A stretch of 64,000 nucleotides of DNA from Algibacter mikhailovii (GCF_014651495.1 NZ_BMWZ01000005.1:248001-312000), one strand, 5' to 3'. Numbered from the stretch's first letter, positions 9,558 through 18,417 are shown. Program-made: numbers and translations. The notes: a model not told the origin generated them from the letters alone.

Positions 9558-10685
9558 TTATTTAATAAAAGTTTCTGCAAATTTTTTTGAAAGGATAGTT
9601 AAGTACTTTTTCCCATTATTTATGGCATCTTCTTTATGCAATGCATAATGATCTATAAGATCTAAATAATCAATGCCAAAATCTTTAATGGATTTATTTT
9701 GAAAATCAAGAGTACCGCAAAACGCTGCCACTTTTATGTTTTTTGTTTTTGCTGAATTGATAACGCCTTTAATCGTTTTTCCTGATAGCGTTTGTGTGTC
9801 CAATTTACCTTCCCCTGTAATAATCCAATCGGCTCCTTCTATGTCATTATCAAAGTTGGCGAGGTTCTTAATAAGTTGAATGCCGGGATCTAATTTACCA
9901 TTTAGAAAAACCTTTGATGCGATACCCATGCCGCCAGCTGCCCCTGCTCCTTTAGTGGATTGAAATTGAACTCCAAAAGTCGCCTCTAGGATTGCAGAAA
10001 AATCTCGAAGCCCTTGGTCTAGCATCACAATATCTTTTTTTGAGGCGCCTTTTTGAGCGGCATAGATATGGGCGGCCCCATTCTTACCATATAAGGGATT
10101 AGAAACATCACAAGCGATGCTAAATTTTACCTTGTTTAGTCTAGGATCAACCTGTGTAAGGTCAATGGCTGTAATGTTAGATAAATTAGCACCAATAGGT
10201 TTAATTTCCGCATTGTTTTTGTCTAAAAAACGATAACCTAATGCTGTGGCCATACCAATGCCACAATCGTTTGTTGCACTTCCTCCTATACCTAAAATTA
10301 TTTTGGTGGCTCCTTTATTAATGGCATCAAGTATCATCTCTCCTGTGCCTAGTGTTGTGGCATTTTTACAATTTAATTGTTCTGATTTCAAAAGTTTGAC
10401 GCCGGAAGCCTCAGCCATTTCAATAAATGCTGTTTCCGTATGATTAGAATATAGGTAAGACGCTAGGATAGGGGAGAAAAGGGGATTAGAAACTTTTACC
10501 TTAATAGTATCTGCTTTAAGATAGAAGTTCACCACTTCAATAGTGCCATCTCCACCATCAGCTAATGGTAGTTTTATAATCTCTATATTAGGATTTACTG
10601 AACGAAGTCCTTTTTCAACAGTTTTACAAAATTCCAATGCCGATAGCGAATTTTTGAATTTATCTGGTGCTAATACTATTTTCAT
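9558..10685 (-). CDS. Glycerate kinase (GarK/GlxK family)
   Basis: A 375-residue enzyme phosphorylating D-glycerate with ATP. The N-terminal APDKFKNSLSA and the substrate loop PLADGGDGT (about 41-49) are typical of class I glycerate kinases, as are LGIGGSATNDCG (about 130-141) and GAGAAGGMG (about 246-254). The product, 2- or 3-phosphoglycerate, enters lower glycolysis. The gene lies on the minus strand between two plus-strand genes (DUF3098 and uppP) that are commonly co-directional neighbours, and so looks like an insertion into that operon. No other glycerate-pathway gene is adjacent. Confidence 0.88.
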   Translation of the reverse strand: MKIVLAPDKFKNSLSALEFCKTVEKGLRSVNPNIEIIKLPLADGGDGTIEVVNFYLKADTIKVKVSNPLFSPILASYLYSNHTETAFIEMAEASGVKLLKSEQLNCKNATTLGTGEMILDAINKGATKIILGIGGSATNDCGIGMATALGYRFLDKNNAEIKPIGANLSNITAIDLTQVDPRLNKVKFSIACDVSNPLYGKNGAAHIYAAQKGASKKDIVMLDQGLRDFSAILEATFGVQFQSTKGAGAAGGMGIASKVFLNGKLDPGIQLIKNLANFDNDIEGADWIITGEGKLDTQTLSGKTIKGVINSAKTKNIKVAAFCGTLDFQNKSIKDFGIDYLDLIDHYALHKEDAINNGKKYLTILSKKFAETFIK

Positions 10686-10770
10686 GACTTCAATTATAAC
10701 CTATCTAAAATAATATTTTATTATTAAGAGAGCGATGTTAATTGTGTGAGTATTTTAATATTTTTGCCCC

Positions 10771-11565
10771 ATGGAAATATTAGATGCAATCATTTTAGGA
10801 ATTATTCAAGGACTTACGGAATTTTTACCAGTATCTTCAAGTGGACATTTAGAACTGGGTAAAGCCATTCTTGGTGATCAATCAGTGCCAGAAGAAAGTT
10901 TGCTTTTCACTGTTGTACTTCATTTTGCCACAGCACTTAGTACTATTGTCGTGTTTAGAAAAGATATCTTAGATCTTATTAAAGGCGCTTTAAAATTTGA
11001 ATGGAATGAAGATTTGCAATTTATTGCTAAAATTGCCGTTTCCATGATTCCAGCGGTGCTGATTGGTTTGTTTTTTGAGGAACAGCTAGAAGCGCTTTTT
11101 GGAGGTAATATTCTTTTAGTAGGTTTTATGCTTTTAATTACGGCTGTCCTACTATTCATGGCAGATAAAGCTAAAGATACTGACAAAAAAGTATCCTTTA
11201 AAAATGCTTTTGTTATTGGTGTTTCGCAAGCTATTGCCATGCTTCCGGGTATTTCTCGTTCAGGAGCTACTATTTCTACCTCAGTTTTACTGGGCAATGA
11301 TAAAACTAAAGCAGCTCGCTTTTCGTTTTTGATGGTGGTACCATTAATATTTGGAAAAATAGCAAAAGACATTTTAAGTGGAGATTTATCATATGATAGT
11401 GGCAATATAACGGCTCTATCGATTGGTTTTATTGCCGCTTTTGTTGCCGGCTTATTTGCCTGCACATGGATGATCTCATTGGTGAAGAAAAGCAAACTTA
11501 CATACTTTGCTGTTTACTGCGCTATTGTTGGCGTCATTGCCATTGCTTTTTCATTATTCTATTAA
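10771..11565 (+). CDS. uppP: Undecaprenyl-diphosphatase
   Basis: A 264-residue polytopic membrane enzyme that dephosphorylates undecaprenyl diphosphate to recycle the lipid carrier for peptidoglycan and O-antigen synthesis; the family is also linked to bacitracin resistance. Both signature regions are present: GLTEFLPVSSSGHLELG near residues 14-30 and LPGISRSGATIS near 155-166. TATTTTTG at 10759-10766 matches the -7 promoter element and is only five bases before the ATG, which would give a nearly leaderless transcript. The stop is one base before truB, so the two are co-transcribed. Confidence 0.95.
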   Translation: MEILDAIILGIIQGLTEFLPVSSSGHLELGKAILGDQSVPEESLLFTVVLHFATALSTIVVFRKDILDLIKGALKFEWNEDLQFIAKIAVSMIPAVLIGLFFEEQLEALFGGNILLVGFMLLITAVLLFMADKAKDTDKKVSFKNAFVIGVSQAIAMLPGISRSGATISTSVLLGNDKTKAARFSFLMVVPLIFGKIAKDILSGDLSYDSGNITALSIGFIAAFVAGLFACTWMISLVKKSKLTYFAVYCAIVGVIAIAFSLFY

Positions 11566-11566
11566 T

Positions 11567-12259
11567 ATGAAGACCGTTGATGATTACCTTTCGGGACAGG
11601 TGCTTTTAATTGATAAACCGTTGCATTGGACCTCTTTTCAAGTGGTGAATAAAATGCGTTGGGAAATACGTCAGGCTTTTAATATTAAAAAAATAAAAGT
11701 AGGACATGCAGGGACTTTAGACCCTTTAGCTACGGGCTTATTGGTTATTTGTACGGGTAAAATGACAAAACAGATTGATACTTTTCAAGGTCAAATAAAG
11801 GAATATACAGGTACCATGGTTTTAGGAAGTACCACGCCATCATTTGATTTAGAAACCGAAATCAATGCATCATTTCCAACACATCATATTACTGAAGATT
11901 TAATACATAAAACCACACAGCAGTTTGTTGGAGAGATTCAACAATTTCCTCCAGTGTTTTCTGCACTAAAAAAGGATGGTAAACGTTTGTATGAATTTGC
12001 TAGAGCCGGAGAACAAGTTGAGGTTAAAGCAAGAACGGTTCAGGTGACGGAGTTTGAAATCACGGCTATTAATAACTTAAATATAGATTTTAGAGTTGTA
12101 TGTAGTAAAGGGACCTATATAAGGTCTTTAGCTAATGATTTTGGAAAAGCCTTAAATTCAGGGGGGCATTTATCTGCTCTTAAAAGAACTAAAATTGGTG
12201 ATTTCAACGTAGAAAATGCCTTGTCTCTTGAAAGCTTTATAAGTAGCTTAACCAACTAA
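11567..12259 (+). CDS. truB: tRNA pseudouridine(55) synthase
   Basis: A 230-residue enzyme that makes pseudouridine 55 in the T-loop of tRNAs. The catalytic aspartate is Asp52 in VGHAGTLDPLATGLLV, and the substrate-binding segment CSKGTYIRSLANDFG lies near residues 178-192. The frame is also open upstream into uppP, but the start at 11567 (MKTVDDYLSGQ) is chosen because it gives the normal family N-terminus and avoids a long overlap. It follows uppP by one base. The C-terminal PUA domain is not evident, as is usual for shorter TruB proteins. Confidence 0.94.
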   Translation: MKTVDDYLSGQVLLIDKPLHWTSFQVVNKMRWEIRQAFNIKKIKVGHAGTLDPLATGLLVICTGKMTKQIDTFQGQIKEYTGTMVLGSTTPSFDLETEINASFPTHHITEDLIHKTTQQFVGEIQQFPPVFSALKKDGKRLYEFARAGEQVEVKARTVQVTEFEITAINNLNIDFRVVCSKGTYIRSLANDFGKALNSGGHLSALKRTKIGDFNVENALSLESFISSLTN

Positions 12260-12285
12260 TTATCTTATTTTACGTATATTTCAAA

Positions 12286-12293
12286 TACCTTTG
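12286..12293 (+). promoter_or_regulatory. Bacteroidota -7 promoter element before the TonB-like gene
   Basis: TACCTTTG is an exact TAnnTTTG match 17 bases before the TTG start at 12311, suggesting that this gene is transcribed separately from truB. The -33 element is not clear. Confidence 0.45.
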
Positions 12294-12310
12294 CGATTAA
12301 TTAGTAAGAT

Positions 12311-13030
12311 TTGCACCTAACAGATCAACATAAAGCCCTACTTATTACATTCCTTATTTCAGGAACTGTAATTCTATTTGTTTTTAATTTAAGTTTAAAA
12401 CAAAAGGATGATATTAGCTCTGAGAGCTATTATGAAATGGAGCCTGAAAAAGAACTTACAGAAGAAGAAATAAAGGCTTTAGAACATTTAGAAAAATTAG
12501 CGAATAGCAAGGCAGAAACAAACAAAGCATTTAACGAAGGCCAGGAAAACAAACATTTTGCGCAAGCTTTTGAAAAGATTGCGCCACCTGAAGATTATGT
12601 TCCTAAACCAAGTACAGATGGTTCTGAAAGTGCCAGTATCCCTGATAAAAAGTTTGAATCTACGGAGTCAAAAATAAATGAAGATGAACTTTCAAAATTC
12701 AATAAATTAAATAATTTGTTGAAAGAAAAACGTTCAGAAAATAACAATGCCAAAAGTTCGATAAGTTTTTCCTTAAAAGACAGGAACAAGGTAAATATCC
12801 CTATCCCAGTATATTTATGTGAAGTAGATGGTAAAATTGTTGTGAATATTCAAGTGAATTCAGCGGGAGATGTAACCAATACTTATGTGAATACGGCATC
12901 GTCAACATCTGATAATGAATGCCTAATTGAACATGCTCTAGAATATGCTAAGCAATCTAGTTTTAGCCCGGACTATTCTAGAGAGTCGCAGCCGGGAACT
13001 ATAACATTTTATTTTATTGGTAAGCGATAG
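12311..13030 (+). CDS. TonB-like periplasmic protein
   Basis: A 239-residue protein with one N-terminal membrane helix (about 9-28), a charged Glu/Lys-rich linker (about 40-155), and a C-terminal domain of about 80 residues. KIVVNIQVNSAGDVT and the final QPGTITFYFIGKR resemble the TonB C-terminal fold, which carries energy to outer-membrane receptors. The linker is acidic rather than proline-rich, so a dedicated or diverged TonB is more likely than a housekeeping one; no ExbB/ExbD is nearby. The start is a TTG. The 3' end overlaps the converging thioredoxin-like gene by 17 bases. Confidence 0.6.
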   Translation: MHLTDQHKALLITFLISGTVILFVFNLSLKQKDDISSESYYEMEPEKELTEEEIKALEHLEKLANSKAETNKAFNEGQENKHFAQAFEKIAPPEDYVPKPSTDGSESASIPDKKFESTESKINEDELSKFNKLNNLLKEKRSENNNAKSSISFSLKDRNKVNIPIPVYLCEVDGKIVVNIQVNSAGDVTNTYVNTASSTSDNECLIEHALEYAKQSSFSPDYSRESQPGTITFYFIGKR

Positions 13031-13631
13031 GTTCTAACTGGCTAAGCAGTTGTGTTATATCTTGAATTACATTTTGCCCTTTGTCATTATTATACCAATG
13101 TTGTAAATCTTCTTTAAAATGAGGCGTTAAAGTACCATGTTTTGATTTAAAGCGTCTTACATAATTTGCTGCTTCTGTTGGTCTTGGACCATAGGTTTGT
13201 ATAACTGCTCCAGATTCATTATCAATAATAATAACTTTCGGTACAGATTTATTTCCAAAGGTTAAAAAGCGATCCATTAATTCAGGATTTTCATCTCTTA
13301 AAACGAGTCTTAAGCTAAGGTTTGAATTTAATTCAGCTATTTTGTTTAATACAGGAATTACATGAGCTGCATCACCACACCAACTCTCTGTAATCACTAA
13401 TAAAGTGATCCTATGATTAAATTCAGAAATTATATCCTGCGCTATTTTGGGCACTTTAATTGTTTTGTCCCAACGTGCCATTCGCTTGTCATTCAGCTTG
13501 GTGTAATTTGCGAAAGCTTTTGTTTTTTCTAATCCAGTAGAGGAGCTATCTTTGGCCAATTGTTTAACCAATGCTCTATAGGATTTATAAGATATACTGC
13601 GTTCTAGGGCTGATTTTATAACGGTATTCAT
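13014..13631 (-). CDS. Thioredoxin-family protein (Thioredoxin_9 type), copy 1
   Basis: A 205-residue protein with a helical N-terminal half and a thioredoxin-fold domain starting near residue 78. LLVITESWCGDAAHVIPVL marks the active-site region: WCGDA replaces WCxxC, so only one cysteine remains. ESGAVIQTYGPRP follows in the position of the cis-proline region. The start at 13631 (MNTVIKSALERS) matches that of its neighbour; the frame extends 12 codons further upstream without similarity. It is a tandem paralog of 13831-14451, with about half of the residues identical by eye. The function is unknown; a redox or chaperone-like role in the cytoplasm is possible. Confidence 0.72.
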   Translation of the reverse strand: MNTVIKSALERSISYKSYRALVKQLAKDSSSTGLEKTKAFANYTKLNDKRMARWDKTIKVPKIAQDIISEFNHRITLLVITESWCGDAAHVIPVLNKIAELNSNLSLRLVLRDENPELMDRFLTFGNKSVPKVIIIDNESGAVIQTYGPRPTEAANYVRRFKSKHGTLTPHFKEDLQHWYNNDKGQNVIQDITQLLSQLEPIAYQ

Positions 13632-13794
13632 AATCTTAAATTTTACGAATGGAAGAACATCCAACAAGGCAAATTTAATTCGCCTGTCTAGTATTTAAGA
13701 TGATTTTTATCATATTTTCAATGTTTGGAACGAAAATCCTAATTTTTATCACAGAACTGATAAATTACTCTTGTTTTTTTCAGTAATTCAAGCT

Positions 13795-13831
13795 CAAAAA
13801 AAGAGGCCAAGCTTTAGCTTGACCTTTTTTT
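13795..13831 (-). terminator. Terminator of thioredoxin-like copy 2
   Basis: AGGCCAAGCT and AGCTTGACCT form a stem around two T bases, flanked by A and T runs on both sides, which allows termination in either direction. It abuts the stop codon at 13831. Confidence 0.75.
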
Positions 13832-14451
13832 TAAACACACATACTAGGTTCCAATTCACATAGTTTCTGCGTGATATCTTCGATAATATTTTGTCCTTTA
13901 TTCTTATTATACCAAAACTGAAGTTTTTCTTTGAATTCAGGCGTAAGCGTGCCATTCTTTTGCTTATAGTCATTGACCATGTTTGTAGCTTCGCTAGGTC
14001 TAGGACCAAAGGTGTCTACCACATCACCTGTTTCATCATCTATCATTAAAAGCTTAGGAATTGCTCTGCCGCCGTTGGTAAGATATTGATCCATTAAGGC
14101 TAAATTTTCATCGCGCAGCACAACGTGTAACTTTATATTATCATTTAGTTCTGCCAACTTATTAATAACAGGAACAACATGGGCAGCATCACCACACCAA
14201 CTTTCTGTGATTACTAACCAAGTCATTTGATGTTGTAAACCTGAAACAAAAGTTTTGGCTTCTTCAGAAATTTTTACTGTTTTATCCCATCGTTTCATAC
14301 GACGTTGATTTAACTTGGTATAGCCAATTAAAGCTTCTGTTTGTTCTGCACCTGTGGTGCCTTCGGTTTCTGTTAATTTATTTACCAAGTTTGAATATTC
14401 TTGATAAGACATACTTTTTTCTAAACTATCTTCTATAACTTGATGTGACAT
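13831..14451 (-). CDS. Thioredoxin-family protein (Thioredoxin_9 type), copy 2
   Basis: A 206-residue tandem paralog of the preceding gene with the same layout: a helical N-terminus (SYQEYSNLVNKLTETEG), then a thioredoxin-like domain with LVITESWCGDAAHVVPVINK near residues 78-97 and VVDTFGPRPSEA further on. Again only the first cysteine of the usual CxxC is present. The two copies share the ending pattern KGQNxIxDITQxLxxLEP. About 200 bases and a terminator separate them, so each probably has its own promoter. The duplication is likely old, since the copies differ throughout. Confidence 0.72.
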   Translation of the reverse strand: MSHQVIEDSLEKSMSYQEYSNLVNKLTETEGTTGAEQTEALIGYTKLNQRRMKRWDKTVKISEEAKTFVSGLQHQMTWLVITESWCGDAAHVVPVINKLAELNDNIKLHVVLRDENLALMDQYLTNGGRAIPKLLMIDDETGDVVDTFGPRPSEATNMVNDYKQKNGTLTPEFKEKLQFWYNKNKGQNIIEDITQKLCELEPSMCV

Positions 14452-14643
14452 TATTTATTTGTTTTATTAGAGCCTTAGCTCAAAAATTAAATCTTTTGTC
14501 CATAAGAATGCTTTATCCTTACTTATTTACTACAAAATAATGACAATACAGGGATATAGTAGGTAACATTTGTTTCATAATAAACAGTAAATTTTCAATT
14601 AGAAATAGTAACTTTAAATGCTAATTAAGACGGCTACCAACGT

Positions 14644-15207
14644 ATGACCAAATATAGATGTGCATGGTGCAAAGGCGATGCCTTATATGAAGCCTATCAT
14701 GATGAAGAATGGGGTGTTCCTGTGTTTAATGATGATACTTTATTTGAATTCTTAACTTTAGAAACATTTCAGGCAGGATTAAGTTGGATTACCGTACTAA
14801 GAAAACGTGAAAATTTTAGAAGGGCCTTTGATAATTTTGACTATAATTTAATAGCCCTATACAAGCAGCCTAAAATTGACTCTCTATTGCAAGATGCCGG
14901 AATTATCAGGAATAAATTAAAGGTAAACGCTACCGTTACTAATGCCCAGGCTTTTATTAAAATCCAAGAAGAATTTGGTAGTTTTAGTACATATATTTGG
15001 CAGTTTACTCAGGGCAAGCCAATAAAAAACGTTTATAAAAAAGCAAGTGAAATTCCCGCAAACACGCCTTTAAGTGATGCAATAAGTAAAGATTTGAAAA
15101 AAAGAGGATTTAAATTTGTTGGGTCCACAGTAGTGTATGCACATATGCAAGCTACTGGTATGGTAAATGATCATGAAGTAAACTGCTTTAGATATGAAGA
15201 AGTTTAA
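14644..15207 (+). CDS. tag: DNA-3-methyladenine glycosylase I
   Basis: A 187-residue base-excision repair enzyme that removes 3-methyladenine. The zinc-snap ligands of the Tag family are all present with canonical spacing: Cys6 (RCAWC) and His19 (AYHDEEWG) at the N-terminus, His177 and Cys181 (DHEVNC) at the C-terminus. LTLETFQAGLSWITVLRKR carries the catalytic and base-binding region. Length is normal. The 3' end overlaps the next gene by 14 bases, so tag is the first gene of a three-gene plus-strand unit with two envelope proteins. Confidence 0.95.
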   Translation: MTKYRCAWCKGDALYEAYHDEEWGVPVFNDDTLFEFLTLETFQAGLSWITVLRKRENFRRAFDNFDYNLIALYKQPKIDSLLQDAGIIRNKLKVNATVTNAQAFIKIQEEFGSFSTYIWQFTQGKPIKNVYKKASEIPANTPLSDAISKDLKKRGFKFVGSTVVYAHMQATGMVNDHEVNCFRYEEV

Positions 15208-15772
15208 GGTTTTTCTTTTTTTATTATGCACTTCTATTTCTTTTGCCCAATCTAAGCATGAAAAAGAAACCCGTATTTCTTCTTCAGAATTTCCAGAAGT
15301 ATCTCATCGTTATTTTAATGGCATTGCTAATCAGGTTAATTACTTGAAGTATTTTAGAGAAGAAAAAGGTGACAGGGTTAGTTTTGAAGCTAAATTTAAA
15401 CTTAATAAATTGCACTATAGTGTGGCATTTAATAGTGAAGGTATTCTAGAAGATATTGAGATTTATATTAAGAAGAAACATATACCAGAAAACGTCTTAA
15501 GTAATATAAATGACTATTTAGATAAGAATTATGATAAAACGAGGCATATAGAAATTCAAAAAAAATATATTAATAATACTTCAAAAAATGACAAGCAATT
15601 CATTGATCATATTTTAGAGAATTCAGAGGGAAATAATACGCACTATAAAATTATAACCGAAACTAAAACGGATGGACAACATGAATTAAGAGAAATTACT
15701 TTTTCTAGTAAAGGCGTCTTTGAGAAATCAAGAATTGTTACATCCTCTTCTTATGAACATGCGCTATATTAG
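15194..15772 (+). CDS. Secreted protein of unknown function
   Basis: A 192-residue protein with a clear signal peptide (MKKFKVFLFLLCTSISFAQ, cleavage after SFA or AQ). The mature part is a charged alpha/beta protein: two stretches of the type 'KLHYSVAFNSEGILEDIEI' and 'GQHELREITFSSKGVFEKS' look like two copies of a PepSY/BLIP-like strand-turn-strand unit. I do not recognise a named family. It overlaps tag upstream by 14 bases and the DUF2490 gene downstream by 20, so it is translated from the same message. The next gene encodes an outer-membrane-like protein, and the two may act together in the envelope. Confidence 0.6.
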   Translation: MKKFKVFLFLLCTSISFAQSKHEKETRISSSEFPEVSHRYFNGIANQVNYLKYFREEKGDRVSFEAKFKLNKLHYSVAFNSEGILEDIEIYIKKKHIPENVLSNINDYLDKNYDKTRHIEIQKKYINNTSKNDKQFIDHILENSEGNNTHYKIITETKTDGQHELREITFSSKGVFEKSRIVTSSSYEHALY

Positions 15773-16442
15773 AACCTTATTTTTTTTAGTTTGTCTTATG
15801 TTCTCATGCAGTGTACATGCACAAATTGAGTTTGTCAGCACTGGAGAAACGGGACTTGCCCTAAAACATCGCGTTTCAAAAAAATATAGTATGGCCTTCT
15901 TATTAAGAAGTCGATATACAATATATAAAGATGAAAACTTAGCTTATTCACAAAATCAAATACATCTTATTCATTTTTCAACCTTTAACTTCAATTACAG
16001 TCATAGTTTAAGTTTGGGTCTTGAGTATAGAAATCAAGAAATGTTTGATGCAGGTCTGAATGAAATACGGGTTTCTGAACAGTTTAATTACATAAAACAA
16101 AAAAGAGGTGTTCGTTATGGGCATAGGGTAAGAGCTGAACAACGGTTTATTGAAACACAAACCATTTTTAGACAACGGTACCGGTTTGCAGTTGATTTTC
16201 CGGTAAATGGGGAGAAATTAGATGTTGGAGAAGCGTATTTAATATTTTCAACTGAGTTTTTATGGAGTTTTACCAAGAACATAAAACCTTTTTATGAACA
16301 AAGGCTAACCCCTCAAATTGGATGGCAAGTTTCTAATGATTTAAAGCTGCAAGGTGGATTAGATTACAGGGCAATAGAAATGTTAAGTAGAAAACCAGAG
16401 CATAATCTTTTTTTGTTAACAACGGCTATTTTTAAAATTTGA
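15753..16442 (+). CDS. DUF2490 outer-membrane-type protein
   Basis: A 229-residue protein with a signal peptide (MNMRYIRTLFFLVCLMFSCSVHA) and a mature part made of alternating amphipathic strands with the spacing of a small beta-barrel. YGHRVRAEQRFIE and FRQRYRFAVDFPV are typical of DUF2490. The family is common in Bacteroidota and of unknown function. The start at 15753 is chosen because it puts the signal peptide at the N-terminus; 15759 would do as well. The gene begins inside the preceding one (20-base overlap), which indicates translational coupling. Confidence 0.7.
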   Translation: MNMRYIRTLFFLVCLMFSCSVHAQIEFVSTGETGLALKHRVSKKYSMAFLLRSRYTIYKDENLAYSQNQIHLIHFSTFNFNYSHSLSLGLEYRNQEMFDAGLNEIRVSEQFNYIKQKRGVRYGHRVRAEQRFIETQTIFRQRYRFAVDFPVNGEKLDVGEAYLIFSTEFLWSFTKNIKPFYEQRLTPQIGWQVSNDLKLQGGLDYRAIEMLSRKPEHNLFLLTTAIFKI

Positions 16443-16627
16443 AATAGAACGACCATGCAGTAGTTCGTTGCAATTTTTGTAAACGTTTTTTAATGGCATT
16501 CAAATGAAAGTTTAAAAAACTTAAAAAAAGCAATACATCCTCATTGTTTTAAAGATTAATTGTAATTTTAAGAAGAATGCCAGAGCCAACTATAATCTAA
16601 GCGAGAAACCAGTATTTTATTATTATT

Positions 16628-17458
16628 TTAGTCTGCTTTGGCTAAGGAGAATTTTGCCAACGGGGCCATTCTTGCTTTGTTTAAATTCATGGTTTCTTCT
16701 ACCACTGTATAATTATCTGCTTTTTGAAGTACCTGCATAAATTGCGAGGCCTGATCCATATTTTCACAAGCCATCATGGTATTCATCATTTGGCCGATTT
16801 CAATTCTATTTCCGGATTTAATGCTATAACTTCCTGAAAACAAATTACAACTGTTATTACCTGACATTCGTGCTTCTTTAGATGAAAACGTTACAAATGC
16901 AGGTTTCCCATCTTTTGGGGTTTGTATTGGTTTCCCCATAAGTTCTGTTAATACCCATTTTTTGTTTTCTAGATTAGAATCGCTGTAATTTTTCATAAGT
17001 CTATACTTTGATGCGAGGTCTCCTTTAATTTGATTTCCTGTCTTATCTAAATGAAATAATATGTTTTCACCAACTTTATAACTTTGACTAGTTTCTCCAT
17101 CACCTATTGTTATTATTGAACCGGAATCATCCCAGGTAAATGAACCAGTATCTCTTAACATACTATCAGGTTTACCTATATAAGAAATAGTTCGGTCATA
17201 TTTATTTTCTTTGTTTAGGGTTATGCTCGTTTTAATGCCTTCGCAATCGGCACAGGGAATAGTTCCATTATAAACCCCTTCCCAATCAAGAGCGTTTTCG
17301 CTAGTATGCCCGTCGGCCTCTTGCCCTAATCCATTTGAACTATCTATCTGTGGGTTGTTGGCATTGGCGTCATCCGTGTTTACTTTAGTACTATTACAAC
17401 TGAATATTACCAAAGCAAATACTACAGTCCAAAAATTTAAATACATTACTTTTTTCAT
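16628..17458 (-). CDS. Lipoprotein with NlpE-like and META domains
   Basis: A 276-residue protein with a lipobox ending in FSC at about residue 21. Residues about 58-155 match the NlpE N-terminal domain: GVYNGTIPCADCEGI has the CxxC pair of the family, followed by TGSFTWDDSGSIITIGD. Residues about 160-270 form a META/HslJ domain (KKWVLTELMGKPI, then MSGNNSCNLFSGSYS and MMACENM). NlpE senses lipoprotein or copper stress in enterobacteria, and HslJ is a heat-inducible outer-membrane lipoprotein; the role in this group is not known. A second META lipoprotein follows upstream at 17737-18417. Confidence 0.82.
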   Translation of the reverse strand: MKKVMYLNFWTVVFALVIFSCNSTKVNTDDANANNPQIDSSNGLGQEADGHTSENALDWEGVYNGTIPCADCEGIKTSITLNKENKYDRTISYIGKPDSMLRDTGSFTWDDSGSIITIGDGETSQSYKVGENILFHLDKTGNQIKGDLASKYRLMKNYSDSNLENKKWVLTELMGKPIQTPKDGKPAFVTFSSKEARMSGNNSCNLFSGSYSIKSGNRIEIGQMMNTMMACENMDQASQFMQVLQKADNYTVVEETMNLNKARMAPLAKFSLAKAD

Positions 17459-17736
17459 TTCTCCGAATTATTTTTATTCCACTTATCAAATTTCCCTAAA
17501 GGGATATTAGTTTTAAATGACACGTTCCATTAATCATACCATAAACGCTAAAGATATAATTTTTTGCTCTTTGCTTGCTTCTTCTATAATTGAAAATACG
17601 CAACCACAATCTCCAAATCCTTCAAAGGGAACCTCTTAAAATAGATGTCTTATTAGATTGATTATTAGTGTTGTTTTCATCTTAACATGAACACAGAATT
17701 AATATGTTTAATGGAAAATGCAATATTTCAGGTAGT

Positions 17737-18417
17737 TCAATCTGTCTTTTTGAAAGTTAATAAAACATTTGAATCTTTCAGTAAAGTCAGCATCCCTTTT
17801 TCAACCATATATTCATTTGAATTCCTCAAGTTTTCTAGAAACTTCAATGACAAGTCTTGATTAGGGCACGCCATTTTTGTTGATACCAGGCTCCCAAATG
17901 TAACCAGCTTGTCTTCAATAGCTTCTAATTTTCCATTGAAATTATTACAGCCATCATTCCCCAAATACGAATTGGAACTCAATTGCACTTCCAAATAGGG
18001 TAATTTTTCAAAAATTTCAATTACGGGCTGACCATCAATCGTTTCTAAAACCCAGATATCATTAATAGTTAATCTTTTATCCTGCTTTTTTGCTATCACT
18101 GTTTTCAAAATATATTTTATGGATGAGCCGTCAGCAACAATTTGATCTTCTGGAATGTCTTCAATGCGAACTTCGATGGTGTATAGGTATCCTGGTTCAT
18201 AATCAAACCCTTCAATCTGAGAATAAAAATTAGACCAATTCTTGTCATCTGGAGACTCCTTGACCTGTAAACAAGACATAGGAGCAACACCCGTGCATGG
18301 TACTTTAAAGCTGTTTATCAATAAGGTTTTAGTTGTATTCCCGGTATTGGTACTACATGATAAAACAAAGGAAAGTAAGAGCATTATACCTGTTTTCATA
18401 TTAAAGTAATTTATCAT
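17737..18417 (-). CDS. Lipoprotein with DUF4377 and META domains
   Basis: A 226-residue protein with a lipobox ending in LSC at about residue 21. The first domain (about 33-115, with CLQVKESPDDKNWSNFYSQI) is of the DUF4377 type. The second is META/HslJ (about 120-225): WVLETIDGQPV, SYLGNDGCNNFNGKLEAI and STKMACPNQDLSLKFL. The order DUF4377-META recurs in Bacteroidota lipoproteins. It shares the META domain with the neighbour at 16628-17458 but has a different N-terminal domain. About 280 bases between the two contain no gene that I can see. Confidence 0.78.
   Translation of the reverse strand: MINYFNMKTGIMLLLSFVLSCSTNTGNTTKTLLINSFKVPCTGVAPMSCLQVKESPDDKNWSNFYSQIEGFDYEPGYLYTIEVRIEDIPEDQIVADGSSIKYILKTVIAKKQDKRLTINDIWVLETIDGQPVIEIFEKLPYLEVQLSSNSYLGNDGCNNFNGKLEAIEDKLVTFGSLVSTKMACPNQDLSLKFLENLRNSNEYMVEKGMLTLLKDSNVLLTFKKTD

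Noticed and set aside
10920-11495. 191-codon open frame on the minus strand
   Set aside because: It lies wholly within uppP in another frame and has no family features; uppP motifs are unambiguous.
11507-11566. Extended start for truB inside uppP
   Set aside because: The added 20 residues are the out-of-frame reading of uppP and do not fit the TruB N-terminus; the ATG at 11567 does.
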